The position numbers and the translations under genes were made by a program. Below the pieces are notes generated by a model. It was not told the DNA's origin. It did not search any database and saw nothing but the letters and a program-made list of their open reading frames with translations. A stretch of DNA of 64,000 nucleotides from Acidimicrobiaceae bacterium (GTDB lineage Bacteria; Actinomycetota; Acidimicrobiia; Acidimicrobiales; Ilumatobacteraceae), in NCBI GenBank assembly GCA_016722025.1, contig JADKGZ010000008.1, forward strand, positions 113,501 through 177,500, written 5' to 3'. Below are positions 43,800 through 52,646 of this stretch, piece after piece (the first letter of the stretch is position 1; every line of letters starts with the position of its first letter).

Positions 43800-45431
43800 A
43801 TGCTTGCTCCTCCGCTGCAGTCGACCATCGACACAGGCAGCGAGCGGTTCCGCCAGAACCGCGACGACGCACTCGAGCAGGTGCAGGTCATCGACGAACT
43901 GCTCGCCCAGGCCGAGGCCGGCGGTGGCCCCACCGCGATCGCACGGATGCGCTCACGCGGCAAGATGCCGATCCGCGAACGAATCGCCAATGTCCTCGAT
44001 CCCGACACTCCGTTCCTCGAGATCAGCGCGCTGGCCGGGTACGGGTCGAGTTACACGATCGGCGGCGGCATGGTGATCGGTATCGGCATCATCGCCGGGA
44101 CCGAGTGCGTCATCATGGGCAACGACCCATCCGTCCTCGGCGGGGCGCTCACTCCGTATTCCGGCAAGAAGTGGTCACGGGCGATCGAGATCGCCCGCGA
44201 CAACCGCATCCCCTACGTGAGTTTCGTCGAATCCGCCGGCGCGGATCTCCGCATGGGCGGTGCCGGCAACGAAGGCCCGATGACCCAGACGACGCATTTC
44301 GCCGAGAGCGGCCGCCCGTTCTACGAGATGATTGAACTGTCCAAGCTGGGCATCCCATCCGTCTGCGTGGTGTTCGGGTCCTCCACCGCTGGCGGCGCCT
44401 ATCAGCCCGGTCTGTCCGACTACGTGATCGTGGTCAAGGAGCAGTCGAAGATCTTCCTGGCGGGCCCACCGTTGGTGAAGATGGCCACCGGCGAGGATTC
44501 CGACGATGAGACTTTGGGTGGCGCGACGTTGCACGCCGAGACCTCAGGACTCGGTGACTACTTCGCCGACGACGAGATGGATGCGTTGCGCTTGTGCCGC
44601 GAGGTGGTCTCGCATCTCAATCGGCAGAAGCCGGGGCCGCTGGCGGCATCCGTTGTCGACGAACCCGTCCACAACTCCGAGGAGCTCCTCGGACTCGTCA
44701 ACCGCGACCTCCGGCAGCCCGTCGACGTACGCGACGTCATCGGCCGCGTCGTCGACGGTTCGCGCTTCGAGGAGTTCAAGCAACGCTGGGGTCCGACGAT
44801 GGTCTGCGGTTGGGCCTCGATTCACGGCTATCCGGTCGGGATCCTCGGCAACAATGGCGTCATCTATCCCGACGCTTCCCAGAAGGCAGCCCATTTCATC
44901 CAGCTGTGCAATCAGATCGACGTGCCGCTGGTGTTCCTGCAGAACGTCACCGGGTACATGGTCGGACGGGACTTCGAGGCGGACGGCATCGTCAAGAAGG
45001 GTTCGCAGATGATCAACGCTGTCACCAACTCGACGGTGCCGCACCTCACCGTGATCATCGGTTCCAGCTATGGCGCAGGCACGTACGGGATGTCCGGGCG
45101 CGCCTTCGGCAATCGATTCACGTTCATCTGGCCGACCGCCAAGATCGCGGTCATGGGGCCCAAACAGATCGCCGGTGTCATGTCGATCGTCCGCCGCACT
45201 CAAGCCGCCCGAAAGGGCATCGAGTTCGATGAGGAGGAGGACACGGCGATCGTGGCAATGGTGGAAGCAGCGCAGGAGAAGAGCTCGCTGGCACTCGCCG
45301 CCACCGGTGCCATCAGCGACGCCGGGATCATCGACCCCCGAGACACCCGCACCATCCTCGGACTCTGCCTCTCCGTGGTCCGTAACCGCCCTATCGAGGG
45401 CGCCGAGACCTACGGAGTCTTCCGACTGTGA
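43800..45431 (+). CDS. Acyl-CoA carboxylase carboxyltransferase (beta) subunit
   Basis: Biotin-dependent carboxyltransferase of ~543 aa: an N-terminal part with MRSRGKMPIRERI, FVESAGADLRMGGAGNEGP, then SYGAGTYGMSGRAF and WPTAKIAVMGPKQIAG. These match the MccB/AtuC-type beta subunits of 3-methylcrotonyl- and geranyl-CoA carboxylases. It transfers CO2 from biotin to a beta-methyl enoyl-CoA, which allows beta-oxidation past a methyl branch. The start is uncertain (ATG 43800; GTG 43788 and GTG 43755 are possible). The stop overlaps the alpha-subunit start (GTGA). Confidence 0.9.
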   Translation: MLAPPLQSTIDTGSERFRQNRDDALEQVQVIDELLAQAEAGGGPTAIARMRSRGKMPIRERIANVLDPDTPFLEISALAGYGSSYTIGGGMVIGIGIIAGTECVIMGNDPSVLGGALTPYSGKKWSRAIEIARDNRIPYVSFVESAGADLRMGGAGNEGPMTQTTHFAESGRPFYEMIELSKLGIPSVCVVFGSSTAGGAYQPGLSDYVIVVKEQSKIFLAGPPLVKMATGEDSDDETLGGATLHAETSGLGDYFADDEMDALRLCREVVSHLNRQKPGPLAASVVDEPVHNSEELLGLVNRDLRQPVDVRDVIGRVVDGSRFEEFKQRWGPTMVCGWASIHGYPVGILGNNGVIYPDASQKAAHFIQLCNQIDVPLVFLQNVTGYMVGRDFEADGIVKKGSQMINAVTNSTVPHLTVIIGSSYGAGTYGMSGRAFGNRFTFIWPTAKIAVMGPKQIAGVMSIVRRTQAARKGIEFDEEEDTAIVAMVEAAQEKSSLALAATGAISDAGIIDPRDTRTILGLCLSVVRNRPIEGAETYGVFRL

Positions 45432-47398
45432 GCAGGCCCATCACCTCTGTCCTGGTCGCCAACCGCGGCGAGATCGCCCGGCGCGTCTTCCGGACTGCCC
45501 GCAGCATGGGCATTCGATGCATCGCCGTGTACGTCGATGCCGACGCGGACGCGCCGTTCGTCACCGAGGCCGACGAGGCGATCCGGCTCGACGACGGTGG
45601 CTACCTCGACGCGAGTTCGATCATTACCGCAGCAAGGTCGGCCGGCGCCGACGCCGTTCATCCCGGCTACGGCTTCCTATCCGAGAACGCAGAATTCGCC
45701 CGCAAGGTCACCGAGGCCGGCATCATCTGGGTGGGGCCGACACCGGACGTGATCGAAGCGATGGGCGACAAGCTCGCCGCAAAGCGGAGCGCCTTGGCGG
45801 CCGGAGTGCCGACGCTGCCCTCCTCGGATGATCCGTCGAATTCGGACGCTGTCGGGTTCCCGTTGCTCGTCAAGGCCGCCGCGGGTGGCGGTGGCAAGGG
45901 AATGCGCATCGTCGAGTCCGCCGCCGATCTCGACACGTCGGTCGCCTCGGCCCAGCGTGAGGCGACGAACGCTTTCGGAGACGGCCGGGTTTTCCTCGAG
46001 CGGTACGTACCCCGCGCCCGGCACATCGAGATCCAGATCCTCGGCGACGCGCACGGCGGGCTTGTGCATCTCGGCGAACGCGAGTGCTCGATCCAGCGTC
46101 GTCACCAGAAGATCATCGAGGAGAGCCCGTCGCCTGCGGTCGACGGGCCGCTCCGGGCGGCGATGGGCGCCGCTGCGCTCAGCCTCGCGGCGAATCTTGG
46201 CTACCAGTCGGCTGGCACCGTCGAGTTCCTGTTTGACGACGCGACCGGCGAGTTCTTCTTTCTGGAGGTGAACACCCGTCTCCAGGTGGAGCATCCGGTC
46301 ACCGAAGCCGTGACCGGGATCGACCTGGTCCGCGAACAGTTCCGGATCGCCGCAGGCGACACATTGGGCTACGACCAGACCGCTGTCACCTTCACAGGGC
46401 ACGCCATCGAGGCCCGACTCTACGCCGAGGACCCGTCCAACGGGTTCCTTCCCGCAACCGGGACGTTGACCGCGTATGTCGAGCCCTCGAACCCAGAGGT
46501 GCGCTGGGACAGCGGCGTCGAGGCCGGATCGGTGGTCGGCGTCCGCTTCGACCCCATGCTCGCCAAGGTCATCGCACACGCCCCGACACGGGCGGAGGCA
46601 GCAGGGCGACTCGCGTTGGCGCTTGATCGACTCCACATCGGTGGCGTCGTCACCAACCGTGCCTTCCTCGCGGCCACACTTCGCCATGAAGCGTTCCTCT
46701 CCGGCGCCACCACGACCGACTTCATCGAACGAACCGCACGGGAACGGGCGCCGAGCCCCGACGACGCCGCAGAACGTCGAGCGGCCGTGGCCGCTGCCCT
46801 CTGGATACAGGGCAGGAACCGCCACGAAGCCCCGGTCTGGGAAGGCCTGCCCTCTGGTTGGCGCAATGGCCCGATGCCACCGCAGTCGGTGTCGCTCCGG
46901 CACGGCGATGAGGTGCTCGTCGTCAGGTATCACTTCCGGCGTGATGGCGCAGTCACGCTCGTTGGCGGCGAAGGAGGAGGAGATCACGGACTCGCCCGCA
47001 TCCACAACTGGAGGGTCGACGGAATCGACATCGAGATCGACGGTCGTCGCAGCGACGTGCGGGTCACCGACGACGGTGCTCGGATCCATGTGCAGTCGCT
47101 GCACGGGACGCTCACCTTCGATGTGCTCCCGCGCTTCACACCCCCCGCCGGGGACGACATCGGCGGCGGTGGACTGTCCGCCCCGATGCCTGGTGCCGTG
47201 CTGGATGTGCGGTGTGCTGTCGGGGACTCCGTCGCCGCCCGACAGGTGCTGGTCGTGCTCGAAGCAATGAAGATGGAGCACCATGTCAGCGCGCCATTCG
47301 ATGGGGTCGTCAGCGAGGTCCGAGTGCAGATCGGCGATCAAGTCCAAAGTGGTGCGGTGCTGCTCGTCATCGAGGCGCACATCGGAGGCGATCTCTGA
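45428..47398 (+). CDS. Biotin carboxylase/BCCP (alpha) subunit
   Basis: N-terminal biotin carboxylase (VLVANRGEIARRVF, HPGYGFLSENAEFA, AAAGGGGKGMR, NTRLQVEHPVTE) followed by a linker and a C-terminal biotin carrier domain with EAMKMEH; the biotinylated lysine is residue 615. At 656 aa it matches MccA/AtuF-type subunits. It carboxylates biotin with ATP and bicarbonate for the beta subunit. It needs biotin, which may explain bioY nearby. Its stop overlaps the DUF1446 start. Confidence 0.93.
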   Translation: MSRPITSVLVANRGEIARRVFRTARSMGIRCIAVYVDADADAPFVTEADEAIRLDDGGYLDASSIITAARSAGADAVHPGYGFLSENAEFARKVTEAGIIWVGPTPDVIEAMGDKLAAKRSALAAGVPTLPSSDDPSNSDAVGFPLLVKAAAGGGGKGMRIVESAADLDTSVASAQREATNAFGDGRVFLERYVPRARHIEIQILGDAHGGLVHLGERECSIQRRHQKIIEESPSPAVDGPLRAAMGAAALSLAANLGYQSAGTVEFLFDDATGEFFFLEVNTRLQVEHPVTEAVTGIDLVREQFRIAAGDTLGYDQTAVTFTGHAIEARLYAEDPSNGFLPATGTLTAYVEPSNPEVRWDSGVEAGSVVGVRFDPMLAKVIAHAPTRAEAAGRLALALDRLHIGGVVTNRAFLAATLRHEAFLSGATTTDFIERTARERAPSPDDAAERRAAVAAALWIQGRNRHEAPVWEGLPSGWRNGPMPPQSVSLRHGDEVLVVRYHFRRDGAVTLVGGEGGGDHGLARIHNWRVDGIDIEIDGRRSDVRVTDDGARIHVQSLHGTLTFDVLPRFTPPAGDDIGGGGLSAPMPGAVLDVRCAVGDSVAARQVLVVLEAMKMEHHVSAPFDGVVSEVRVQIGDQVQSGAVLLVIEAHIGGDL

Positions 47399-49170
47399 TG
47401 GCCGACCCGATCCGCATCGCCAACTGCTCCGGATTCTACGGCGACCGCCTGGCCGCGGCCCGCGAGATGGTCGATGGCGGACACATCGATGTGCTCACCG
47501 GCGACTGGCTGGCCGAACTCACCATGCTCATCCTCCAGCGGACACGTGCCAAGCACCCGCGCGGCGGGTACGCACGTAGCTTCGTGACACAGATGGAGCA
47601 GGTGATGGGTACTTGCCTCGACCGTGGCATCAGGGTGGTGTCGAACGCCGGGGGCCTCGACCCCGACGCGTGCGCGGAGGCAGTTGCCGAGGTGGCCGGA
47701 AGGCTTGGCCTTTCGCCGACCATCGCCTACGTCAACGGCGACGACATCCTTGGCCGACTCGACGAGTTCGTCGCTGCGGGGATCGACCTTGCTCACTTCG
47801 ACACCGGCGAGCCCATCGGCGACACGTCTCGGTTCATCACCGCGAACGCCTATCTCGGTTGCTGGGGCATCGTCGAGGCCTTGAACCGTGGCGCAGACAT
47901 CGTCGTCACTGGACGCACGACCGACGCAGCCGTCGTGTGCGGCCCGGCAGCCTGGCACCACGGCTGGGCGCGTGACGATTGGGACCAGCTCGCCGGAGCC
48001 GTCGCCGCCGGGCACATCATCGAGTGCGGCACACAGGCGACCGGCGGCAACTACTCGTTCTTCACCGAGGTCGAGGGACTCGTTCATACCGGGTTCCCCT
48101 GGGCGGAGGTCGCATCCGACGGTTCGTCGGTCATCGGCAAACACGACGGGACCGGCGGGCAGGTCTCGGTTGGTACTGTCACCTCCCAACTGCTGTACGA
48201 GATCGCGTCGCCGGCATACCTCGGCCCCGACGTCACGGCCAGGTTCGACACCATCGAGCTGGACCAGGTCGGTCCAGATCGTGTCCGGGTCAGCGGCACG
48301 AAGGGCGAGCCACCGCCGACGACGCTGAAGGTGGCGATGAACGAGGTCGGCGGATTCCGCAACGAGGTCGGCATCGGCCTCGTGGGGCTCGACATCGACG
48401 CCAAGGCCGCGTTGGTCGAGGCCGCCTTCTGGGCGGCGCTCCCGTACCAGCCGTCCGACTACGCGAGCGTGTCCACACGTCTGGTACGCACCGACAAGGC
48501 CGACCCCGCCACGAACGAAGAGGCGACCGCCGTGTGGCGCCTCTCGCTCAAGGATCCCGACGAGCGCAAGGTCGGTCGCGTCGTGTTCAACGCCACGGTC
48601 GAACTCGGCCTGTCCACGATCCCAGGCTTCACCGGAATCGGCGGCGGCGGCCAACAGGCCCAGCCCTACGGCGTGTACCGGCCGGCGGTGGTGCCAGCTG
48701 ATCTCGTACCGCAACACGTGGTCGTGCTGGGCGGCGACCGGACGGTGGTCGACTCGGTGGCGCCGTACCCCGACCGGACGGTCGATGTCGATCCCCGTCC
48801 CGGCCCCACCGTCAGTGCCCCGACCGCACCGACGCGGCGAGCGCCCATCGGGACCATCATCGGCAGCCGTTCGGGCGACAAGGGCGGCAACGCAAACCTC
48901 GGCGTGTTCGCCCGGTCCGACGAAGCATGGGCGTGGCTCGATCAGTTCCTCACGCTCGACAAGCTCCGCGAGCTGCTCCCCGAAACCGCCGCCTACGTCA
49001 TCGATCGTCATCGACTCCCTTCGATCCGATCCCTGAACTTCGTCATCCACGGGCTGCTCGAGGAAGGCGTCGCGGCTTCCACTCGCCGCGACCCCCAGGC
49101 GAAGAGCCTCGGCGAGTGGCTTCGCGCACGATTCGTCGACATCCCCACCTCTCTCCTGCAAGGAACTTGA
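47398..49170 (+). CDS. AtuA-like DUF1446 protein
   Basis: 590 aa. The N-terminal part IRIANCSGFYGDRLAAAREM and NAGGLDP fit the DUF1446/AtuA family of acyclic terpene utilisation; the C-terminal SRSGDKGGNANLG and FLTLDKLRELLP form its second, ferredoxin-like domain. AtuA lies in the atu gene cluster for citronellol/geraniol degradation in Pseudomonas and is needed there; its reaction is not known. Here it is directly fused by overlap to the carboxylase genes, as in atu/liu-like clusters. Confidence 0.88.
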   Translation: MADPIRIANCSGFYGDRLAAAREMVDGGHIDVLTGDWLAELTMLILQRTRAKHPRGGYARSFVTQMEQVMGTCLDRGIRVVSNAGGLDPDACAEAVAEVAGRLGLSPTIAYVNGDDILGRLDEFVAAGIDLAHFDTGEPIGDTSRFITANAYLGCWGIVEALNRGADIVVTGRTTDAAVVCGPAAWHHGWARDDWDQLAGAVAAGHIIECGTQATGGNYSFFTEVEGLVHTGFPWAEVASDGSSVIGKHDGTGGQVSVGTVTSQLLYEIASPAYLGPDVTARFDTIELDQVGPDRVRVSGTKGEPPPTTLKVAMNEVGGFRNEVGIGLVGLDIDAKAALVEAAFWAALPYQPSDYASVSTRLVRTDKADPATNEEATAVWRLSLKDPDERKVGRVVFNATVELGLSTIPGFTGIGGGGQQAQPYGVYRPAVVPADLVPQHVVVLGGDRTVVDSVAPYPDRTVDVDPRPGPTVSAPTAPTRRAPIGTIIGSRSGDKGGNANLGVFARSDEAWAWLDQFLTLDKLRELLPETAAYVIDRHRLPSIRSLNFVIHGLLEEGVAASTRRDPQAKSLGEWLRARFVDIPTSLLQGT

Positions 49171-49172
49171 CC

Positions 49173-50360
49173 ATGGACTTCGATTTCCCACCCGACGACG
49201 ACCCGCGACGGCTCGCGATCCGCCAATGGATCGCCAGCCATCCCGATGCCACGATGGCCGAGACCGCCGAGGCCGGTTTCGTGGTGCCTCACTGGCCACA
49301 GCCATGGGGCATCGAGGCCGATCCGATGCATCAGCTGATCATCGACGAGGAGTTCGACCGAGCTCAGATCCACCGGCCGGTCGGCATCGGCATCGGTTGG
49401 GCTGCGCCCACGATCCTGCTTGCCGGCACGGAGGCGCAGAAGGCGGAGTACCTCCCCCGGATCCTGTCAGGGGAGGATCAGTGGTGCCAGCTCTTCAGCG
49501 AGCCGGATGCCGGTTCCGATCTGGCATCGCTGCGTACGAGCGCCGTTCGCGACGGCGACACCTACGTCGTCAACGGCTCGAAAATCTGGACGAGCGGCGG
49601 TCACAACAGCCGCTACGGCATCCTGATCGCCCGGACGGATCCTTCGGCTCCGAAGCATCGAGGGATCAGCTACTTCATCTGTCCGATGGACCTGCCGGGC
49701 ATCACGCTCACTCCCATCATCGACATGACCACTGCACATTCGTTCAACCAGGTCTTCTTCGACGACGTCCGTCTGCCGGCCGACCTGCTCGTCGGTGTCG
49801 AGAACGACGGATGGCGTCTCACCAAGGCCACGCTCTCCAACGAGCGCGTGATGCTGTCGTCGGCCGGATCGTTGTGGGGCGCCGGGCCGTCCGCCGCCGA
49901 CCTCATCAATCTCGTCCGCGCCGACGGCGGGCAGGAGGATCCGCTTCTCCGCCAGCGCCTCGCCCGGCTCCACTGTGAGTCCGAGGTGCTCCGCCTCAAC
50001 CGCCTGCGAACGCTTTCGGCTCGGCTCAAGGGCCGAACCCCTGGCCCAGAGGCCTCGATCCAGAAGGCGATGGCAGATGAACACGGTCAGCACGTCATGG
50101 AGCTGGCCAAGGATCTCGTCGGGGCTGACGGGCTGCTTGAGGGCTCCGGCCCGGTGGGCGCAGTGCCCGAGGACGCGCGCACCGGCGCGACAGAGATCCG
50201 GCTCCGAGGACACCAGTTCCCCGGCGTCGACCCGATCTGGCACTACGGGTTCCTCTTCTCCCCGGCCTTGACGGTGGGCGGCGGAACGTTCGCGATCCAG
50301 CGCAACATCATCGGGGAGCTGGTCCTCGGCCTCCCCCGCGAGCCGAAGGCCGACCGATGA
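49173..50360 (+). CDS. Acyl-CoA dehydrogenase (citronellyl-CoA-type position)
   Basis: FAD dehydrogenase of 395 aa with WCQLFSEPDAGSDLA, SKIWTSGGH and GGGTFAIQRNIIGELVLGL. The N-terminus is shorter than in the other three dehydrogenases. AAGGAA precedes ATG 49173. In the atu pathway the equivalent position is citronellyl-CoA dehydrogenase (AtuD), which forms the enoyl-CoA that the carboxylase uses; I infer the same order here. The stop overlaps the next gene. Confidence 0.9.
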   Translation: MDFDFPPDDDPRRLAIRQWIASHPDATMAETAEAGFVVPHWPQPWGIEADPMHQLIIDEEFDRAQIHRPVGIGIGWAAPTILLAGTEAQKAEYLPRILSGEDQWCQLFSEPDAGSDLASLRTSAVRDGDTYVVNGSKIWTSGGHNSRYGILIARTDPSAPKHRGISYFICPMDLPGITLTPIIDMTTAHSFNQVFFDDVRLPADLLVGVENDGWRLTKATLSNERVMLSSAGSLWGAGPSAADLINLVRADGGQEDPLLRQRLARLHCESEVLRLNRLRTLSARLKGRTPGPEASIQKAMADEHGQHVMELAKDLVGADGLLEGSGPVGAVPEDARTGATEIRLRGHQFPGVDPIWHYGFLFSPALTVGGGTFAIQRNIIGELVLGLPREPKADR

Positions 50361-51141
50361 ACGATCTTGCCACCATCGCATCCGACCTCCTGGCGGAGCA
50401 GGAATCGCTCGACCGTGTGGTCGCCGATCTGTCCGACGAGCAGTGGCGCACGCCGACCGCCAGCCCGCGCTGGAGTGTTGCCGACCAGATCGGACACCTG
50501 ACCTACTTCGACGGCACTGCGACACTCGCGATCGAGGATCCTGACGGCTTCCGGGCCAGCATCGACGCGCTCATGGCTGCTGGCGACGGGATCGAAGCAC
50601 TGACCCTCTTCCGCCACCTCTCGCCCGACGGACTGATGGCGACGTGGCGCGACCACCGACGTCGGCTGGCCGCAGCGGCATCCACGCTCGCCGAGGGGCG
50701 CGCATGCCCTGGTACGGGCCGTCGATGAGCGGAAGATCGTTCCTCACCGCCCGCCTGATGGAGTGCTGGGCGCACGGCACCGACATCGTCGACGCGGTGC
50801 AAGGGCACCGACCCCCCACCGACCGGCTCCGTCACGTCGCGCAGATCGGCTTCATCACCCGCGGATGGACGTATGCGAACCGTGGCGAAGCGGTGCCCGA
50901 GGGCGCCATCCGGGTCGTGCTCGAAGCGCCTTCCGGCGAGACATGGACCTTCGGTCCCGAGACCGCGGCAGCCAGCGTCACCGGCACCGCCGAACAGTTC
51001 TGTCAGGTCGTCACCCAACGCCGACACGTCGACGATACCGACCTCGTCGTGATCGGCGGCATCGCCGCCGACTGGCTCGCCAAGGCGCAGGCCTACGCCG
51101 GCCCACCGAGCACCGGCCCGGCACCACGAGGCAGGAACTGA
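50357..51141 (+). pseudogene. TIGR03084-type protein, frameshifted
   Basis: A DinB-like/mycothiol-dependent isomerase-like four-helix protein. The first frame (ATG 50357) runs to LAEGRA; the second resumes with RMPWYGPSMSGRSFLTARLMECWAHG, including the metal-type WAHG/His region, and ends at 51141. The join fits loss of one G in a G-run near 50695-50699 (GAGGGGCGCG for GAGGGGGCGCG). TIGR03084 proteins are actinobacterial, of unknown function. Probably a sequencing-type artefact. Confidence 0.8.
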
Positions 51142-51935
51142 TGTCCATCGTCCGCAGCGTGACCAACGGCGGCGTGTGCACCGTCACGCTGTGCGACGAG
51201 GCGAACCGCAACGCCCTGGGCCGACAGTTGGTCAGCGAGATGATCGCCGCCTTCGAGTCGGCCGAGGCAGACGACGACGCCCGTGTCATCGTGCTCACCA
51301 ACGAGGGCCGCACGTTCTGCGCCGGTGCGAACCTGGCGGAGCGTTCAGCAGGGCCTGATGATGCTCCACCCGCAGCGACCACCCCGATGCACCTGTTCGA
51401 GCGCTTCGCCCGTTCGCCGAAACCCTATGTCGGTCGCATCGCCGGACACTGTGTGGCGGGCGGCATGGGGCTCGCCGCGGCGATGGACATCTCCGTGACA
51501 GTGGACGACGTCAAGTTCGGCTTCACCGAGGTCCGCATCGGCGTCGCGCCGGCGATGATCTCAGTGGTCTGCCTGCCGAAGATGCGCGGTGCCGACGCCC
51601 GAGCCGCGTTCCTGCGCGGCAACAGGTTCGACGGAGCCGAAGCCGCACGACTCGGTCTCGTCAATCTCGCTGTTCCGCGGAGTCGACTCGACGACGAGGT
51701 CGACCTCATCGTCGAGGACCTGCTGGCGGCGAGCCCGAACGCCCTGGCCGTCAGCAAGCAGCTACTCGCGGCTGTCCCCATGATGCCGACAGACGAGGCG
51801 TTCGAGTGGACGTCGAAGGTGTCCGCTGAGCTCTTCGCCACCGACGAGGCGCGCGAGGGCATGAACGCGTTCCTCGAGAAGCGACCACCATGGTGGGTGA
51901 GATCGACACCAGCCAGGCGACCTGACGACGCGTGA
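51141..51935 (+). CDS. Enoyl-CoA hydratase (methylglutaconyl-/AtuE-like)
   Basis: Crotonase of 264 aa: RTFCAGANLAE and GHCVAGGMGLAAAMDISV form the oxyanion hole, and FGFTEVRIGVAPAMIS the catalytic Glu region, which resembles methylglutaconyl-CoA/isohexenylglutaconyl-CoA hydratases. It would hydrate the carboxylase product, the step before lyase cleavage. Its start overlaps the TIGR03084 stop. Last gene of the Atu-like operon. Confidence 0.87.
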   Translation: MSIVRSVTNGGVCTVTLCDEANRNALGRQLVSEMIAAFESAEADDDARVIVLTNEGRTFCAGANLAERSAGPDDAPPAATTPMHLFERFARSPKPYVGRIAGHCVAGGMGLAAAMDISVTVDDVKFGFTEVRIGVAPAMISVVCLPKMRGADARAAFLRGNRFDGAEAARLGLVNLAVPRSRLDDEVDLIVEDLLAASPNALAVSKQLLAAVPMMPTDEAFEWTSKVSAELFATDEAREGMNAFLEKRPPWWVRSTPARRPDDA

Positions 51936-52006
51936 AGACCTGAACGTCGAGCACCGGTCCAAGAGAGAATGCATTCGACTGTCTCCGACAGCTGCTCCTG
52001 TACGGC

Positions 52007-52177
52007 TCAGGTGTGCAGCATGGGGGCTCCATCCAACTTGCAGAGGATGCCGTCGATCTGCCGCAGATCGTCCTTCGTCCAGGCGTCTCCCCGGTCGTCT
52101 CGAGCCATGAGAGTCAGTCGGCGCATCACCACGAGTTCCGGGTACGTGAGTGCCACGATGTAACGATCTCGGTTCAT
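52007..52177 (-). CDS. Small hypothetical protein (56 aa)
   Basis: MNRDRYIVALTYPELVVMRR and AWTKDDLRQIDGILCKLDGA read as an ordinary two- or three-helix protein, unlike the Arg/Ser-rich shadow frames around it. The ATG at 52177 follows GGTGGTG, a weak ribosome site. It opposes the Atu-like operon convergently. I do not recognise the family. Confidence 0.4.
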   Translation of the reverse strand: MNRDRYIVALTYPELVVMRRLTLMARDDRGDAWTKDDLRQIDGILCKLDGAPMLHT

Positions 52178-52646
52178 CACCACCCGACTGCGACCTCGAT
52201 CACTGGCCCGCACTCCGACCCGTCGGATCCTCGCGCACCGACGGACAGCTGGCAGACCTTGACGTCACGTCGTCTCCCAGCCTCACGTGCACCTCGACGC
52301 GAGTTGAGACATTGGTCCCTCATCATCACCTACCTTGCTCGCATACGACATCTTGCCAATATTGTTGCAAACAGCGTCCGCTCAGCCGCTATTGGTCGGC
52401 CTCGACGCCAGGACACTTCTGGTAAGGGAGTCTTTGCCCGTACGAGCACGTCGACACACCGGCTCGTCACTCAGATGTGCGACAGATCACTCCATTCGTC
52501 TTGACCCGGCGCGGCGGTGCGGCCAGACTTGGCGTTGACGTTGCCGAGGAAGGGGATCTCGGGAGCCATTCACGCAGGTGCGGGGCCATCACGGTCGGCG
52601 ACACCACATGCCGGCCCGGCTAGATGCCGGCGGGAGGAAAGCGATC
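52178..52646. other. Intergenic region with operator site 12
   Basis: It contains operator site 12 (52343-52370) and a lone half-site TTGAGACA near 52298. Beyond the promoter of the ligase at 52647 I see no gene in it. Confidence 0.5.
52343..52370. promoter_or_regulatory. Operator site 12 (ATACGACA-N12-TGTTGCAA)
   Basis: Left half matches site 4 exactly; the right half shows the GTTGCA variant. It lies about 280 bases upstream of the ligase start. Confidence 0.6.

Noticed and set aside
45677..47380. 567-codon minus-strand open frame opposite the biotin carboxylase
   Set aside because: Shadow of a strongly conserved gene.
47338..49305. 655-codon minus-strand open frame opposite the AtuA-like gene
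   Set aside because: Shadow frame; sense strand matches the DUF1446 pattern over its full length.
6999..52370. Reading the common operator as a KstR/KstR2 site
   Set aside because: The halves and the 12-base spacing do not match those motifs as I know them.
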